From Bacillota bacterium (GTDB taxonomy: Bacteria; Bacillota; Clostridia; Oscillospirales; Ruminococcaceae): a stretch of DNA of 64,000 nt. Below, piece after piece: positions 8,917-18,066 of the stretch. The DNA lies in contig JAEZKF010000018.1 of NCBI GenBank assembly GCA_023415575.1, positions 1 through 64,000 of the forward strand. The letters run 5' to 3'. Under the pieces are notes generated by a model. The model was given only the letters and a program-made list of their open reading frames with translations, ran no database searches and was not told where the DNA came from. The translations under genes were made by a program, and so were the position numbers. Within the stretch, counting starts at the first letter, position 1, and each line of letters starts with the position of its first letter.

Positions 8917-10116
8917 TTACATAGCGCTGCTTAAAACGTCCTCGAGGATGGATAGGCCCGCGTCGATATCCTCATAGGGGATGTTGAGCGGCGGCAGAAT
9001 GCGCAGCTTGGTCTTTGCTGTGAGAATCAACAGCCCGTTTTGCGCGCAAACTTTCGCAAGCTCTGCGGCGGACGTTTCGCAGGAAAGAGAGATGCCAAGC
9101 ATGAGTCCAAGCCCCGATACGTCGGTGACATGCGGCATGGCAAGGACTCTTTTGCGGATATAATCTCCCTTTTCCTTTACTGCGGCAAGGAACGCGGGGT
9201 CACTTACACGCCTAAGCACCGTCAAGGCACCTGCGCAGGTGATGGGGTTGCCGCCGAAGGTCGTTCCGTGGGTGCCGGGCGTCAGCACATCTGCATACTC
9301 GGCGTTTGCGATAAACCCGCCAAGGGGCAATCCTCCGCCGATACCCTTTGCAAACGACACCACATCCGGCTGTATGTCATACTGCTGGTAGCCAAATAAG
9401 GTACCTGTGCGCCCGATGCCCGCCTGAACCTCGTCTACGAGCAGGGCGGCATCCTTTTCGCGGCACAGGGTCTCGACTGCTTTTACAAAGCCATGGTCAA
9501 GCGGTATGATACCGCCCTCCCCCTGTACGACCTCGATGAGCATACCGCACACATCGTCGCCCCACAGGGTCTTTACGCTTTCGATGTCATTCGCCTCAGC
9601 GAAGGAAAAGCCCTCGGTAAAGGGGAAGAAATAGTTGTGAAACACATCCTGCCCTGTTGCGGACAGGGTAGAAATAGTTCTGCCGTGAAAGGAGTTCTTT
9701 AAGGTGATGATTCTGCTTCTACCCTTGCCGTACTTGTCAAAGCTGCGCTTGCGCGCAAGTTTAATCATTCCCTCGTTTGCCTCTGCCCCGGAGTTTGCAA
9801 AGAAGGTCTTTGCAAGGCCCGTAAGCTCGGCTAGGCGCTTTGCAAGCTTTATGCAGGGCTCGGAATAAAAGATATTAGACGTGTGGTTGAGGGTAGCTGC
9901 CTGCTGTGCCACCGCCTTGGCCCACTCGGCATCGCAGAAGCCAAGCGAGTTTACGCCGATGCCGCTGGTAAAATCGATGTAGCCTTCGCCGTCCGCTCCC
10001 GAGCATCGGGCGTTTCCCCCCTTAACCAGCACAACGGGGGTACGGCTGTATGTATTCATGAGGTACTCACTTGCATCGCTGATGATGGCCTGCGTCTTGC
10101 TTGTGGCGGTTTGCAT
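8917..10116 (-). CDS. argD: Acetylornithine aminotransferase
   Basis: PLP-dependent class III aminotransferase that converts N-acetylglutamate semialdehyde and glutamate to N-acetylornithine and 2-oxoglutarate. It is 399 residues long. The PLP lysine is in SFAKGIGGGLPLGG, the cofactor Asp in LLVDEVQAGIGRTG and the cofactor-phosphate contacts in NSGAEANE. Ornithine and GABA aminotransferases are relatives, but the position between argB and argF decides the call. AAGGAG lies at a good distance before the ATG. Confidence 0.95.
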   Translation of the reverse strand: MQTATSKTQAIISDASEYLMNTYSRTPVVLVKGGNARCSGADGEGYIDFTSGIGVNSLGFCDAEWAKAVAQQAATLNHTSNIFYSEPCIKLAKRLAELTGLAKTFFANSGAEANEGMIKLARKRSFDKYGKGRSRIITLKNSFHGRTISTLSATGQDVFHNYFFPFTEGFSFAEANDIESVKTLWGDDVCGMLIEVVQGEGGIIPLDHGFVKAVETLCREKDAALLVDEVQAGIGRTGTLFGYQQYDIQPDVVSFAKGIGGGLPLGGFIANAEYADVLTPGTHGTTFGGNPITCAGALTVLRRVSDPAFLAAVKEKGDYIRKRVLAMPHVTDVSGLGLMLGISLSCETSAAELAKVCAQNGLLILTAKTKLRILPPLNIPYEDIDAGLSILEDVLSSAM

Positions 10117-10136
10117 ACCAAAGCACTCCTTTTAAG

Positions 10137-10994
10137 TCATATAAACATGGTGCCGATGCCTTCGTTTGAGAACATCTCAATTAGGATGGAATGCGGGATA
10201 CGCCCATCGATGATAAAGGTCTTGCGCACGCCTCGGCGTACGGCCTCCACGCAGCACTCTACCTTGGGTATCATGCCGCCTGAGATGATGCCCTGCCGAA
10301 CAAGATGCGGCACCTCGCTGACGTTGACCACCGGAATCAGCGAGTCCTCGTCGTCCTTGTCGCGCAAAAGGCCGCGGATGTCGGTCATGAGGATGAGGTT
10401 TTCAGCGCCCAAAGCCGCTGCAATGCGGGCAGCTGCCGTATCGGCGTTGATATTATAAACCTGTCCGTAGCTGTCGCACGCCACGGTGGCGATTACGGGT
10501 ATGTAGCCGTTTGCTAGGGTATCGAGGATGGGCTTTATATCAATATGGTCAATCTCCCCAACAAAGCCGAGGTCCTCTTCGCTAACCAGCTTCTTGGCGG
10601 TTATCATGTTGCCGTCAATGCCGCATAGGCCCATGGCCTTGCCCTTATGACTGGTTAAAAGGCTAACCAAATCCTTGTTGATGCGGCCTGCGAGCACCAT
10701 CTGCACAATGTCGGCCGTCTCCTCGTCGGTGTAGCGGAGCCCGCCCACAAAGCGGGACTCCTTGCCGATCTTCTGCAGCATCTCGGTGATTTCCGGCCCG
10801 CCGCCGTGAACGAGAACAATCTTGACGCCGACGAGCGACAAAAGCACGATGTCGCTCATCACCGCCTGCTTGAGCTCATCATTGACCATAGCGTTGCCGC
10901 CGTATTTGATGACGACCACCTTGTTGTAATACTTTTGCAGATAAGGAAGCGCCTCGATGAGTACGCGCGCCTTGTCGCTGTTTGAAATCTTCAT
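10137..10994 (-). CDS. argB: Acetylglutamate kinase, arginine-sensitive type
   Basis: Phosphorylates N-acetylglutamate, the second step of the pathway. It is 285 residues long with KYGGNAM and VHGGGPEI at the nucleotide and substrate sites. The N-terminus has an extra helix ending in EALPYLQKYYNK before the first strand. In known structures this helix marks the hexameric enzymes that are feedback-inhibited by arginine. That fits an operon using ornithine acetyltransferase, where the kinase is the controlled step. Twenty bases separate it from argD. Confidence 0.95.
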   Translation of the reverse strand: MKISNSDKARVLIEALPYLQKYYNKVVVIKYGGNAMVNDELKQAVMSDIVLLSLVGVKIVLVHGGGPEITEMLQKIGKESRFVGGLRYTDEETADIVQMVLAGRINKDLVSLLTSHKGKAMGLCGIDGNMITAKKLVSEEDLGFVGEIDHIDIKPILDTLANGYIPVIATVACDSYGQVYNINADTAAARIAAALGAENLILMTDIRGLLRDKDDEDSLIPVVNVSEVPHLVRQGIISGGMIPKVECCVEAVRRGVRKTFIIDGRIPHSILIEMFSNEGIGTMFI

Positions 10995-11045
10995 GATTAA
11001 ATCATGCCTTTCCGGTGCAGATACCTTTATGATTTCTTGCCCATA

Positions 11046-12344
11046 TCAGGTGCGGTAATCGCCGTTAATCCTTACATAGTCATAGGTGAGGTCACAGCCC
11101 CATGCGGCGGCGGATGCCGTACCGTCATGGAGGTCAACAAGGATGTTGATCTCATCATCACTCAGTACCGCGAGCGCCTCCTCCTCGGAGAACTTGACCC
11201 CCGCTCCCTGCTCGCAGACCTTTACGCTACCGACCGTGCTTTGCAGGGTAATATCTGTTTTGTCAATTGCAAACTCTGCATCCGCATAGCCTAGAGCACA
11301 CAGGATGCGTCCCCAGTTTGCGTCCTTACCGAACATCGCAGCCTTCAAAAGGCTGGAGCCGATGACGCTCTTTGCCGCCACCCTCGCGGCGTTTTTATTC
11401 GGTGCGCCGTTTACGGTGCAGGCAATCAGCTTGGTTGCGCCCTCACCATCCTTGGCGAGCATCTTGGCAAGGGATGTGGTGACACTCAGCAAGGCGGCAC
11501 AGAAAATCTCGTAGGCGGGGCCTTCCTCTGTAATCGGCTTGTTGCCGGCAGCACCGTTTGCAAGAACGCAGGCCATATCATTTGTGGAGGTATCGCCGTC
11601 GACGCTAATCATGTTAAAGGTGTCCTCAACGCAGGCGCGCAGGGCCTTTTGCAAAAGCTCGGAGGAAATGGCGCAGTCAGTGGTGATAAACCCGAGCATG
11701 GTCGCCATGTTGGGGTGAATCATTCCAGAGCCCTTTGCCATACCGCCTAGGGTGCAGGTGACGCCGTCAATCTCAAAGGAAACGGCGGCCTGTTTTGCAA
11801 AGGTATCGGTGGTCATAATCGCCTCGGCAGCAAGGCTTCCGCCGTCGACACACAGGCCGGCACACAGGTGGTCAATCCCCATGCCGATGACCTCGACGGG
11901 CAGGGGAACGCCGATAACACCCGTGGATGCAACAATAACCTCATCCGGTTCGATGGAAAGTGCGCGCGCAAGCATTTCGCACATCTCGGTTGCAACCGCC
12001 ATACCGTCCGCGTTGCAGGCATTGGCGTTGCCGCTGTTGACGATAACAGCACGCGCGCTGCCGTTTGCAAGGTGCTTCTGCGTCACAAGAATGGGGGCTG
12101 CCTTCACCTTGTTCTTGGTGTACACTGCCGCCGCAGCACAGGGTAGCTTGCTGAAGATAACGCCGACATCCCGCTTGGGCGGCTTATCCTCAGCCTGCTG
12201 CGGCTCGTTTGATTCAACGGCGGCCTCAGTGGCCAGTCCGCCTGTTTTCATCGCCTGCTTGATGCCGCAGTAAACGCCGTTTGCATAGAATTCCTTGGCG
12301 GCGGTTACACCGCCTTCTATCTGCTTTATAGCCTTGCTCTCCAT
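11046..12344 (-). CDS. argJ: Ornithine acetyltransferase with N-terminal insertion
   Basis: Moves the acetyl group from N-acetylornithine to glutamate, closing the acetyl cycle. The autocleavage and catalytic site (GMIHPNMATMLGF, Thr nucleophile) is intact, so the protein should split into alpha and beta chains. At 432 residues it is longer than the usual 400 or so. The extra length is a polar stretch at about residues 30-58, rich in Glu, Ala and Pro, between GVYCGIK and DVGVIFSKLPC, where most homologues pass directly. Whether it can also use acetyl-CoA (bifunctional form) cannot be told from sequence, but no argA or argE is present in the window. Confidence 0.95.
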   Translation of the reverse strand: MESKAIKQIEGGVTAAKEFYANGVYCGIKQAMKTGGLATEAAVESNEPQQAEDKPPKRDVGVIFSKLPCAAAAVYTKNKVKAAPILVTQKHLANGSARAVIVNSGNANACNADGMAVATEMCEMLARALSIEPDEVIVASTGVIGVPLPVEVIGMGIDHLCAGLCVDGGSLAAEAIMTTDTFAKQAAVSFEIDGVTCTLGGMAKGSGMIHPNMATMLGFITTDCAISSELLQKALRACVEDTFNMISVDGDTSTNDMACVLANGAAGNKPITEEGPAYEIFCAALLSVTTSLAKMLAKDGEGATKLIACTVNGAPNKNAARVAAKSVIGSSLLKAAMFGKDANWGRILCALGYADAEFAIDKTDITLQSTVGSVKVCEQGAGVKFSEEEALAVLSDDEINILVDLHDGTASAAAWGCDLTYDYVRINGDYRT

Positions 12345-12376
12345 CCCTACCCTATTCCTTCCTTAACATATCCTTG

Positions 12377-13315
12377 TTATAGTAAGCCTGTTGTTTCGTC
12401 AAGACCAAGGGCGATATTCATACACTGCACCGCAGCGCCCGATGCCCCCTTGCCGAGGTTATCCAGGCGTGCGACAACAGTCAGGTGGTCGTCGTTGCCG
12501 CATACGATAATCTCAAGCCGGTTGGTATCAGCAAGCTCGTTTGCGTAGATGACGCCCTCCGGCAGGTCTTCGTAAGAAGTCACCGAGATAAAGGGCTGAC
12601 CCTCGTAATAGGCCCCGTACTGGGACGCAAGCTCCTGCGGGGTGAGCTTTGCGTTTAGCAGGCACGAGTAGAGCGGTACGCTGACCGTCATGCCCTTGTA
12701 GTAGTCACACACAATGGGGCTAAACAGCGGTGCAAAGGAAAGTCCTGAATACTTGTGCATCTCGGGGATATGCTTGTGCGCATGTGACAGGGCGTAGTGC
12801 CGCGGGCTGTCGTACTTGACCGGACGGTTTTCCTGCTCGTACTCGGCAATGAGCTTCTTGCCACCGCCGCTGTAGCCGGAGATGCCGTATGCGGTAATCG
12901 GGTAGTCCTCCGAGATGATGCCAAGGCTTACAAGCGGGTGTACGAGGGATACAAATCCGGTTGCGTAGCATCCCGGTACCGCTATGCGCTTACTGGTTTC
13001 AATCGCCTTGCGGTAGCTGCTGCCGAGCTCCGGAAAGCCGTATGCCCAGCCCTCCTGCGTACGGTGGGCGGTGGATGCATCAATGACGATGGTCTTGTCG
13101 TTTTCCACGAGTGACACAGACTCTCTCGCCGCGTCATCCGGCAGGCACAAGAACACTACGTCCGCTTCGTTAATCAGTCGTTTGCGCTCTGTGATGTCCT
13201 TGCGGTTTTGCTCATCAATGGTAAGCAGCGTAAGGTCATTTCTCTTTTGCAGCCGCTCGACAATCTGCAGGCCGGTTGTTCCCTCTCTGCCGTCAATAAA
13301 AACCTTGGTGGTCAA
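12377..13315 (-). CDS. argC: N-acetyl-gamma-glutamyl-phosphate reductase, short (type 2) form
   Basis: NADPH-dependent reduction of acetylglutamyl phosphate to the semialdehyde. It is 312 residues long and starts DGREGTTG; this short form (type 2) differs from the 345-residue type common in Bacillus. The catalytic Cys lies in PGCYATG and the His in HAHKHIPEM. Translation begins at a TTG preceded by AGGGGAG. It sits between argH and argJ. Confidence 0.94.
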   Translation of the reverse strand: MTTKVFIDGREGTTGLQIVERLQKRNDLTLLTIDEQNRKDITERKRLINEADVVFLCLPDDAARESVSLVENDKTIVIDASTAHRTQEGWAYGFPELGSSYRKAIETSKRIAVPGCYATGFVSLVHPLVSLGIISEDYPITAYGISGYSGGGKKLIAEYEQENRPVKYDSPRHYALSHAHKHIPEMHKYSGLSFAPLFSPIVCDYYKGMTVSVPLYSCLLNAKLTPQELASQYGAYYEGQPFISVTSYEDLPEGVIYANELADTNRLEIIVCGNDDHLTVVARLDNLGKGASGAAVQCMNIALGLDETTGLL

Positions 13316-13433
13316 ACTGTCTCCCCTGCCTTACTATTTCATTATCTGCTTTTTACCCTTGAGAAATCCCCTCTCACGGGCACAAAGCGATAACGAACAT
13401 ATATACATTATGTTGTGGGTTGGTCGCCCATCC

Positions 13434-14813
13434 TTATTTGTAGCCGGTTAGTTGCTCTTTTGCGCGTGCAATTTCTGCCTTTACTTGCTCCGGTGCGGGC
13501 CCGCCGAGGACGTTTCTTCCCTGCACACAGGTAAGCAGGCTGACCGCATCGTAGATGTCTTCTTCAAACAAGTCGCTGACGGCCTTGTACTCCTTAAGCG
13601 AAAGACTTTCCAGTGTATGTCCGTTTGCGATGCAATATGCAACCAGACTTCCCACCGCCTTGTAGGCATCGCGGAAGGGCATGCCCTTTTTGGTCAGGTA
13701 GTCTGCGCAGTCGGTTGCGTTGATAAAGCCCTTGGCAGCCGCTGCCCGCATATTCTCGGGCAGGACGCGCATGGTCGCTATCATGGGGGCAAAGGTCTTT
13801 AGGCACAGCTTTGCGGTATCCACCGCGTCAAAGATGGCCTCTTTATCCTCCTGCATATCCTTATTGTACGCAAGGGGCAGGGATTTCATCATGGATAGTA
13901 AGGTCATTAAATCGCCGTAGACCCGACCTGTTTTTCCGCGCACAAGCTCGGCGACGTCGGGGTTTTTCTTCTGCGGCATGATGCTTGAGCCGGTGGCGTA
14001 AGCATCGTCAAGCTCAATGTATTTAAACTCCCACGAGCACCAGAGGATAATCTCCTCGCTAAAGCGGGACAGGTGCATCATCAAGATGGAAAGGGCTGAG
14101 GCAAGCTCAATGCAGAAATCGCGGTCGGACACACCATCCAGCGAGTTGCGCGATACCTGCGAAAAGCCGAGTCTTTCTGCGGTAAACTCCCTATCAAGGG
14201 GGTAGGTGGTGCCCGCAAGGGCCCCGCTGCCAAGCGGCATGACATCACACTGGGCATAGGCATGGTCTAAGCGGTCGAGGTCGCGCAAAAGCATCTGCAC
14301 ATAGGCCATCAAATGGTGGGCAAAGGTAATGGGCTGGGCCCGCTGTAGATGGGTATAGCCGCACATCACCGTCTCGGTGTGCTGGGTTGCCTGCGCAAGC
14401 ACCGCATCAATAAGGCCCGCAACAAGGGTCTTGAGCTCTACAATCTCGTCCTTGAGGTACATCCGCAGGTCTAGCGCAACCTGGTCGTTGCGGCTGCGTG
14501 CGGTATGCAGGCGCTTGCCCGCATCCCCCAAGCGCGCGGTGAGTTCCCCTTCTACAAAGGTGTGGATGTCCTCCGCCGCAGGGTCGATGGAAAGTGCGCC
14601 GCTTTCAAGGTCTTCCAGTAGCTTTGCAAGGCCGTCGCACAGGAGGCTAGCCTCTGCCTTATCGATGATACCGGTCTCGCCGAGCATAGTGGCATGGGCG
14701 ATGCTGCCTAGGATATCCTGCCTAGCCATGCGGCTATCAAAGGATATGGAGGAGTTAAAGTCGTTTACTGCGGAGTCGACCTCCTTGGAAAAGCGTCCCG
14801 CCCACAGCTTCAT
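13434..14813 (-). CDS. argH: Argininosuccinate lyase
   Basis: Splits argininosuccinate to arginine and fumarate, the last step of the pathway. The 459-residue protein starts at MKLWAGRF, preceded by AAGGGGAC; a longer frame runs upstream into argG but lacks the family's start. The fumarase-superfamily signature GSSIMPQKKNPDVAE and the catalytic His in the HLQRAQP segment are present. It follows argG after a 130-bp gap that contains a GC-rich hairpin, and precedes argC after 118 bp. Confidence 0.96.
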   Translation of the reverse strand: MKLWAGRFSKEVDSAVNDFNSSISFDSRMARQDILGSIAHATMLGETGIIDKAEASLLCDGLAKLLEDLESGALSIDPAAEDIHTFVEGELTARLGDAGKRLHTARSRNDQVALDLRMYLKDEIVELKTLVAGLIDAVLAQATQHTETVMCGYTHLQRAQPITFAHHLMAYVQMLLRDLDRLDHAYAQCDVMPLGSGALAGTTYPLDREFTAERLGFSQVSRNSLDGVSDRDFCIELASALSILMMHLSRFSEEIILWCSWEFKYIELDDAYATGSSIMPQKKNPDVAELVRGKTGRVYGDLMTLLSMMKSLPLAYNKDMQEDKEAIFDAVDTAKLCLKTFAPMIATMRVLPENMRAAAAKGFINATDCADYLTKKGMPFRDAYKAVGSLVAYCIANGHTLESLSLKEYKAVSDLFEEDIYDAVSLLTCVQGRNVLGGPAPEQVKAEIARAKEQLTGYK

Positions 14814-14869
14814 AGTTGTAGTCCCCTTCGTTTTTGAAATGACCGCCAAACAAAACGGTGAAAATAGTG

Positions 14870-14905
14870 AGGGCGGCTGGCGGCATATTCGCCGCCCCTG
14901 CCGCA
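14870..14905 (-). promoter_or_regulatory. GC-rich intercistronic hairpin between argG and argH
   Basis: GGCGGC and GCCGCC arms around GAATAT, with alternative pairing to a second GCCGCC. No T run follows, so it is more likely an RNA-stability or processing element than a terminator. A TATAAT sequence lies next to it, but no -35 box was found. Confidence 0.45.
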
Positions 14906-14943
14906 CATCACGTTGGGTGAATATTATAACTTTTCGTCGTACT

Positions 14944-16152
14944 TTATTTCTTGCCTTCCATGAGCGCCTTAACCTTGATGGGAAGGCCAAACAGGTTGAT
15001 AAAGCCTGCGGAATCGTTTTGGTTGTAAACCTCGTCCTCGCCGAAGGTGGCGATGTCCTCGCTGTACAGCGAATAGGGGCTGGTTACACCCGCGTTGATG
15101 ATGTTGCCCTTGTAAAGCTTGAGCTTTACCTCACCCGTAACGGTCTGCTGGGTGGTGTTCACAAAAGCAGAAAGGGCCTCGCGCAGGGGGGTGTACCACT
15201 GACCGTTGTACACAAGCTCCGAGAACTTGATGGCAACCTGCTGCTTGTAGTGCTGGGTATCGCGGTCAAGGCAGATGCTCTCAAGCACCTCGTGTGCATG
15301 ATAGAGGATGGTTCCGCCGGGGGTTTCGTACACGCCGCGGCTCTTCATTCCGACAAGGCGGTTTTCCACTATGTCCACGATGCCAATGCCGTTCTCGCCG
15401 CCCAGCTTATTGAGGGTTTTGATGATGTCGGTACCCGACATCTTTTTACCGTCTACGCTGACCGGAACACCCTTTTCAAACCCGATGGTGACATAGGTGG
15501 GCTTATCGGGTGCCCGCTCAGGGGAAACACCCAGCTCCAAAATCTTATCGTAGTCTGGCTCGTTGGCGGGGTCCTCCAAATCAAGCCCTTCGTGCGAAAG
15601 ATGCCAGATATTCTTATCCTTGGAGTAGTTGGTTTCTCTAGTTATTGCAATCGGCACATTGTGCGCCTCTGCGTAATCAATCTCATCCTCACGGCTCTTG
15701 AGCTCCCATGTTCTCCACGGAGCGATGATGGGCATATTCGGGGCAAACGCCTTGATGGCAAGCTCAAAGCGAACCTGATCGTTGCCCTTGCCGGTGCAGC
15801 CGTGGGCGATGGCATCCGCGCCCTCTTTCAGGGCAATCTCAACGATGCGCTTTGCAATAATGGGACGCGCAAACGAGGTTCCCAGCAGATACTTGTTTTC
15901 GTACACCGCACCCGCCTTGAGGGTTTCAAAGATATATTCGTTTACAAACTCATCGGTCAAATCCTCAATGTACAGCTTGGATGCGCCGGTTTTAATCGCC
16001 TTTTCATTCAGGCCTTCGAGCTCTGCACCCTGTCCGACATCCGCTGCAACGGCGATGACCTCGCACCCGTAGTTTTCTTTGAGCCACGGAATGATGATGG
16101 AGGTGTCAAGTCCGCCGGAATAAGCGAGTACGACCTTGTTAAACTTCTGCAT
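14944..16152 (-). CDS. argG: Argininosuccinate synthase
   Basis: Joins citrulline and aspartate using ATP. It is 402 residues long and starts with the ATP-binding LAYSGGLDTSI; the citrulline and aspartate contacts are in GCTGKGNDQVRFE and REDEIDYAEAHNVP. It is the first gene of the arginine operon. Two ARG-box-like sites lie on and beside the promoter about 110-160 bp upstream, so the operon is expected to be repressed by ArgR when arginine is plentiful. The regulator gene itself is not in the window. Confidence 0.97.
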   Translation of the reverse strand: MQKFNKVVLAYSGGLDTSIIIPWLKENYGCEVIAVAADVGQGAELEGLNEKAIKTGASKLYIEDLTDEFVNEYIFETLKAGAVYENKYLLGTSFARPIIAKRIVEIALKEGADAIAHGCTGKGNDQVRFELAIKAFAPNMPIIAPWRTWELKSREDEIDYAEAHNVPIAITRETNYSKDKNIWHLSHEGLDLEDPANEPDYDKILELGVSPERAPDKPTYVTIGFEKGVPVSVDGKKMSGTDIIKTLNKLGGENGIGIVDIVENRLVGMKSRGVYETPGGTILYHAHEVLESICLDRDTQHYKQQVAIKFSELVYNGQWYTPLREALSAFVNTTQQTVTGEVKLKLYKGNIINAGVTSPYSLYSEDIATFGEDEVYNQNDSAGFINLFGLPIKVKALMEGKK

Positions 16153-16252
16153 ATAAAAGACCTCACTTTAAATATAATCTGTGTCATAGCGGGAGAGTTT
16201 TGCTTTTGGGATGGTGTACCCTATATTACCAAATGAGTAATCTATCTGCCGA

Positions 16253-16312
16253 TATTTATAATTATACATTAAAACGGCACATTTGCAAGGTTTTTATGCA
16301 TAAAAATACAAT
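16253..16312 (-). promoter_or_regulatory. Arginine operon promoter with two ARG boxes
   Basis: Minus strand TTGCAA (16283-16288), 16-bp spacer, TATAAT (16261-16266). Two sites fit the ArgR consensus TNTGNATWWWWATNCANA: 16295-16312 matches at nearly every fixed position, and 16253-16270 differs at the G. Their starts are 42 bp apart, four helical turns, so one covers the -10 box and the other lies just upstream of -35 on the same DNA face. A perfect palindrome (16291-16306) overlaps the stronger box. Confidence 0.82.
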
Positions 16313-16386
16313 CCGAGTGCAACATTGTAGCTTAGCACAACTTTTACAACACTTTTATCTTTTGACTGTGTAGATTGTATAATACA

Positions 16387-16428
16387 AAGCCCATCCGGGC
16401 GTGGTTTTGCCGCTTACGGATGGGGCTT
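16387..16428 (-). terminator. Terminator overlapping the end of the TIM-barrel gene
   Basis: AAGCCCATCCG / CGGATGGGGCTT stem enclosing the stop codon of the gene at 16414; the minus strand continues with a T-rich tail. It separates this gene from the arginine operon. Confidence 0.65.
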
Positions 16429-17088
16429 GCCTGCACGATACTCGTCCATTACCTTGGTGAATATTTCGCCGCTTGTGGGTGGGGTCCATGTGATGGCATT
16501 GGCACCGGCCTCGATGGTACGCTTGATGCTCTCCCCGTTCGGGCCGCCCGTTGCGATAATGGGCACAAGCGGGAAATCGCGGCGAATCTTCGCGACTATC
16601 TCGGGTGTTTTCGCTGCGGCGGATACGTTTAGAATTGCAGCGCCTGAATCCAGACGCGCAGCAATATCGTCATTTTCGTTCACAACAGTAATGACAATGG
16701 GAATGTCGATGCGCTCATACACCCTTTTGAGCACGCGGTTGGAAGTAGGCGCATTGAGCACTACGCCGATTGCCCCCTGAAACTCCGCGTGCAAAGCGAG
16801 GTTGATGACGCGGGTGCCCTGGGTAAGGCCTCCGCCGACCCCGCAGAATACCGGAATATCCGCTGCCAGCATCACGGCTTGGGTGATGATGGGCTGGGGT
16901 GTAAAGGGGTATACCGCAATCACCGCATCGGCGTTGACGTTGCGGATGATGCAGATATCAGTGGTAAAAACAATAGAACGAATCTTCTTGCCGAAGATCT
17001 TAATACCGCTTGCCTGTTGAATCTCCTCGGGAACTTTTAACATGAACTTGCGCAGGTTTCCCTGTATCTCGGGAACAAACTGAGACAT
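16414..17088 (-). CDS. TIM-barrel protein, phosphate-binding type, unknown substrate
   Basis: About 224 residues. The pattern of short hydrophobic strands (DAVIAVYPF, IPVFCGVGGG, IGVVLNAPT, IPIVITVVN, VPIIATGGPNG) and the late Gly-rich loops match a phosphate-binding TIM barrel, as in epimerases and ThiG-like enzymes. Clostridial homologues are often labelled simply hydrolase; I cannot assign a reaction. The start at MSQFVPEI is chosen because AAGGATG precedes it; a longer frame starts 33 bases upstream without a better site. It lies 42 bp after a nitroreductase gene and is probably co-transcribed with it. Confidence 0.7.
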   Translation of the reverse strand: MSQFVPEIQGNLRKFMLKVPEEIQQASGIKIFGKKIRSIVFTTDICIIRNVNADAVIAVYPFTPQPIITQAVMLAADIPVFCGVGGGLTQGTRVINLALHAEFQGAIGVVLNAPTSNRVLKRVYERIDIPIVITVVNENDDIAARLDSGAAILNVSAAAKTPEIVAKIRRDFPLVPIIATGGPNGESIKRTIEAGANAITWTPPTSGEIFTKVMDEYRAGKPHP

Positions 17089-17130
17089 AGTATCATCCTT
17101 TCGTTTTATGGATAAACCCATATGGCATTT

Positions 17131-17700
17131 CTACATTCCAATGATAATATCGGTAAGCTGACGCTTGGGCACATGCCGCACCCCGTCATTGTCTAGGTAG
17201 CAGTCGGTGTCATAGCCCGATTCTTCAAGTGTGATATCCTCATAGGGCTTGCCGAGCGCAATGACCAGCAAGGGCTCGTATGCGCCGATTGACACCATGA
17301 GTGCATGCTTTAGCCGCATTCGGTCAAAGCTTGTTACAATGCACCCGCCAAGGCCCTTTTCACAGGCAGCAAGCAGGATGGTTTGTGCCGCAATTCCGGC
17401 ATCCACATAGGCGGCGGATAGAGTTGGAACGAGGTTTGTGTCTACAAACATGCAGATGTAGGCGCCGGGCCTTCCGCGCTCCTCATCCGGTCTTTTTATG
17501 CCCGCCCATTTGAGCAGCGGGTAGATTAGGTCGTTTGTCTGCTGCTCGCTGCTTAAAAAGTACTTAAGCGGCTGGATGTTGCCTGCAGAGGGGGATAGCC
17601 GCGCGAGTGCCACCAGCTCAAACAGGACATCCCTTCCTATGGGGTAGCCCTCGACAAAACTGCGGTAGCTTCTATTTTGCAAAACCAGTTGTTCAAACAC
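17131..17700 (-). CDS. Nitroreductase-family FMN oxidoreductase
   Basis: A 189-residue NAD(P)H-dependent flavoprotein. The FMN phosphate contact NRSYRSF and the SAGNIQPLKYFL motif are at the N-terminus; GIAAQTILLAACEKGLGGC forms the central helix of the fold. Natural substrates of this family range from quinones to nitro compounds and cannot be predicted. The start is a GTG preceded by GGGAGG. It leads a two-gene unit with the TIM-barrel gene. A TATAAT at 17737-17742 on the minus strand is a possible -10 box, without a clear -35. Confidence 0.9.
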   Translation of the reverse strand: MFEQLVLQNRSYRSFVEGYPIGRDVLFELVALARLSPSAGNIQPLKYFLSSEQQTNDLIYPLLKWAGIKRPDEERGRPGAYICMFVDTNLVPTLSAAYVDAGIAAQTILLAACEKGLGGCIVTSFDRMRLKHALMVSIGAYEPLLVIALGKPYEDITLEESGYDTDCYLDNDGVRHVPKRQLTDIIIGM

Positions 17701-17855
17701 AGCATGTCCTCCCTTTGCATGTAAAGTTTCGTTGATATTATACCAAAAATATGAGTTAAAAAAAACAATCTATTTGTAAACTTGCCAAACACCTGCTAAA
17801 TTATTGTAAAATAACGGGAAATTATATAGGTAACGTCAGGCTGGCAATAATTTTT

Positions 17856-17885
17856 TTGAGCTATTTATGTAAACTATGCTATAAT
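17856..17885 (+). promoter_or_regulatory. Sigma-A promoter of the CAP lipoprotein gene
   Basis: TTGAGC (17856-17861), 18-bp spacer, TATAAT (17880-17885). It predicts a leader of about 235 nt. Confidence 0.65.
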
Positions 17886-17900
17886 GTTCATAATCTGTTT

Positions 17901-18066
17901 CCGGTGTGCGGGAAGTTTTTTCCTCCATTATTGAGGGGGTTCCCCCTACTATCCGGCAGACCGGCTTTGGAGATATTTTGATTATCCAAAGCCAGAAACA
18001 AGCCTAGGCTTTGTTTGTCCCTTGCCGCGGCGGCTGTTTTCAACTAAACTGTTGAGTGAATTTTTT
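17901..18066 (+). promoter_or_regulatory. Long structured 5' leader
   Basis: CCGGT (17901-17905) can pair with ACCGG (17960-17964) around two small hairpins (17911-17923 and 17935-17948). A 9-bp stem with a 13-nt loop follows (17963-17993), sharing two bases with the outer helix, so the two structures partly compete. Next come a near-palindrome (17997-18015) and a short stem ahead of a T run (18041-18066) that could act as a weak terminator. No known riboswitch class was recognised. Confidence 0.4.

Noticed and set aside
13434..14990. Longer argH start at 14990
   Set aside because: It overlaps argG and adds residues unlike the family; AAGGGG before MKLWAGRF sets the start at 14813.
14377..16236. 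Long plus-strand reading frame of 619 codons
   Set aside because: It runs antisense across argH and argG, whose motifs are intact; it is an artefact of codon bias, with no ribosome site.
17901..18066. c-di-AMP (ydaO) riboswitch
   Set aside because: Considered because of the CAP-domain gene, but the conserved ydaO core bases are not present.
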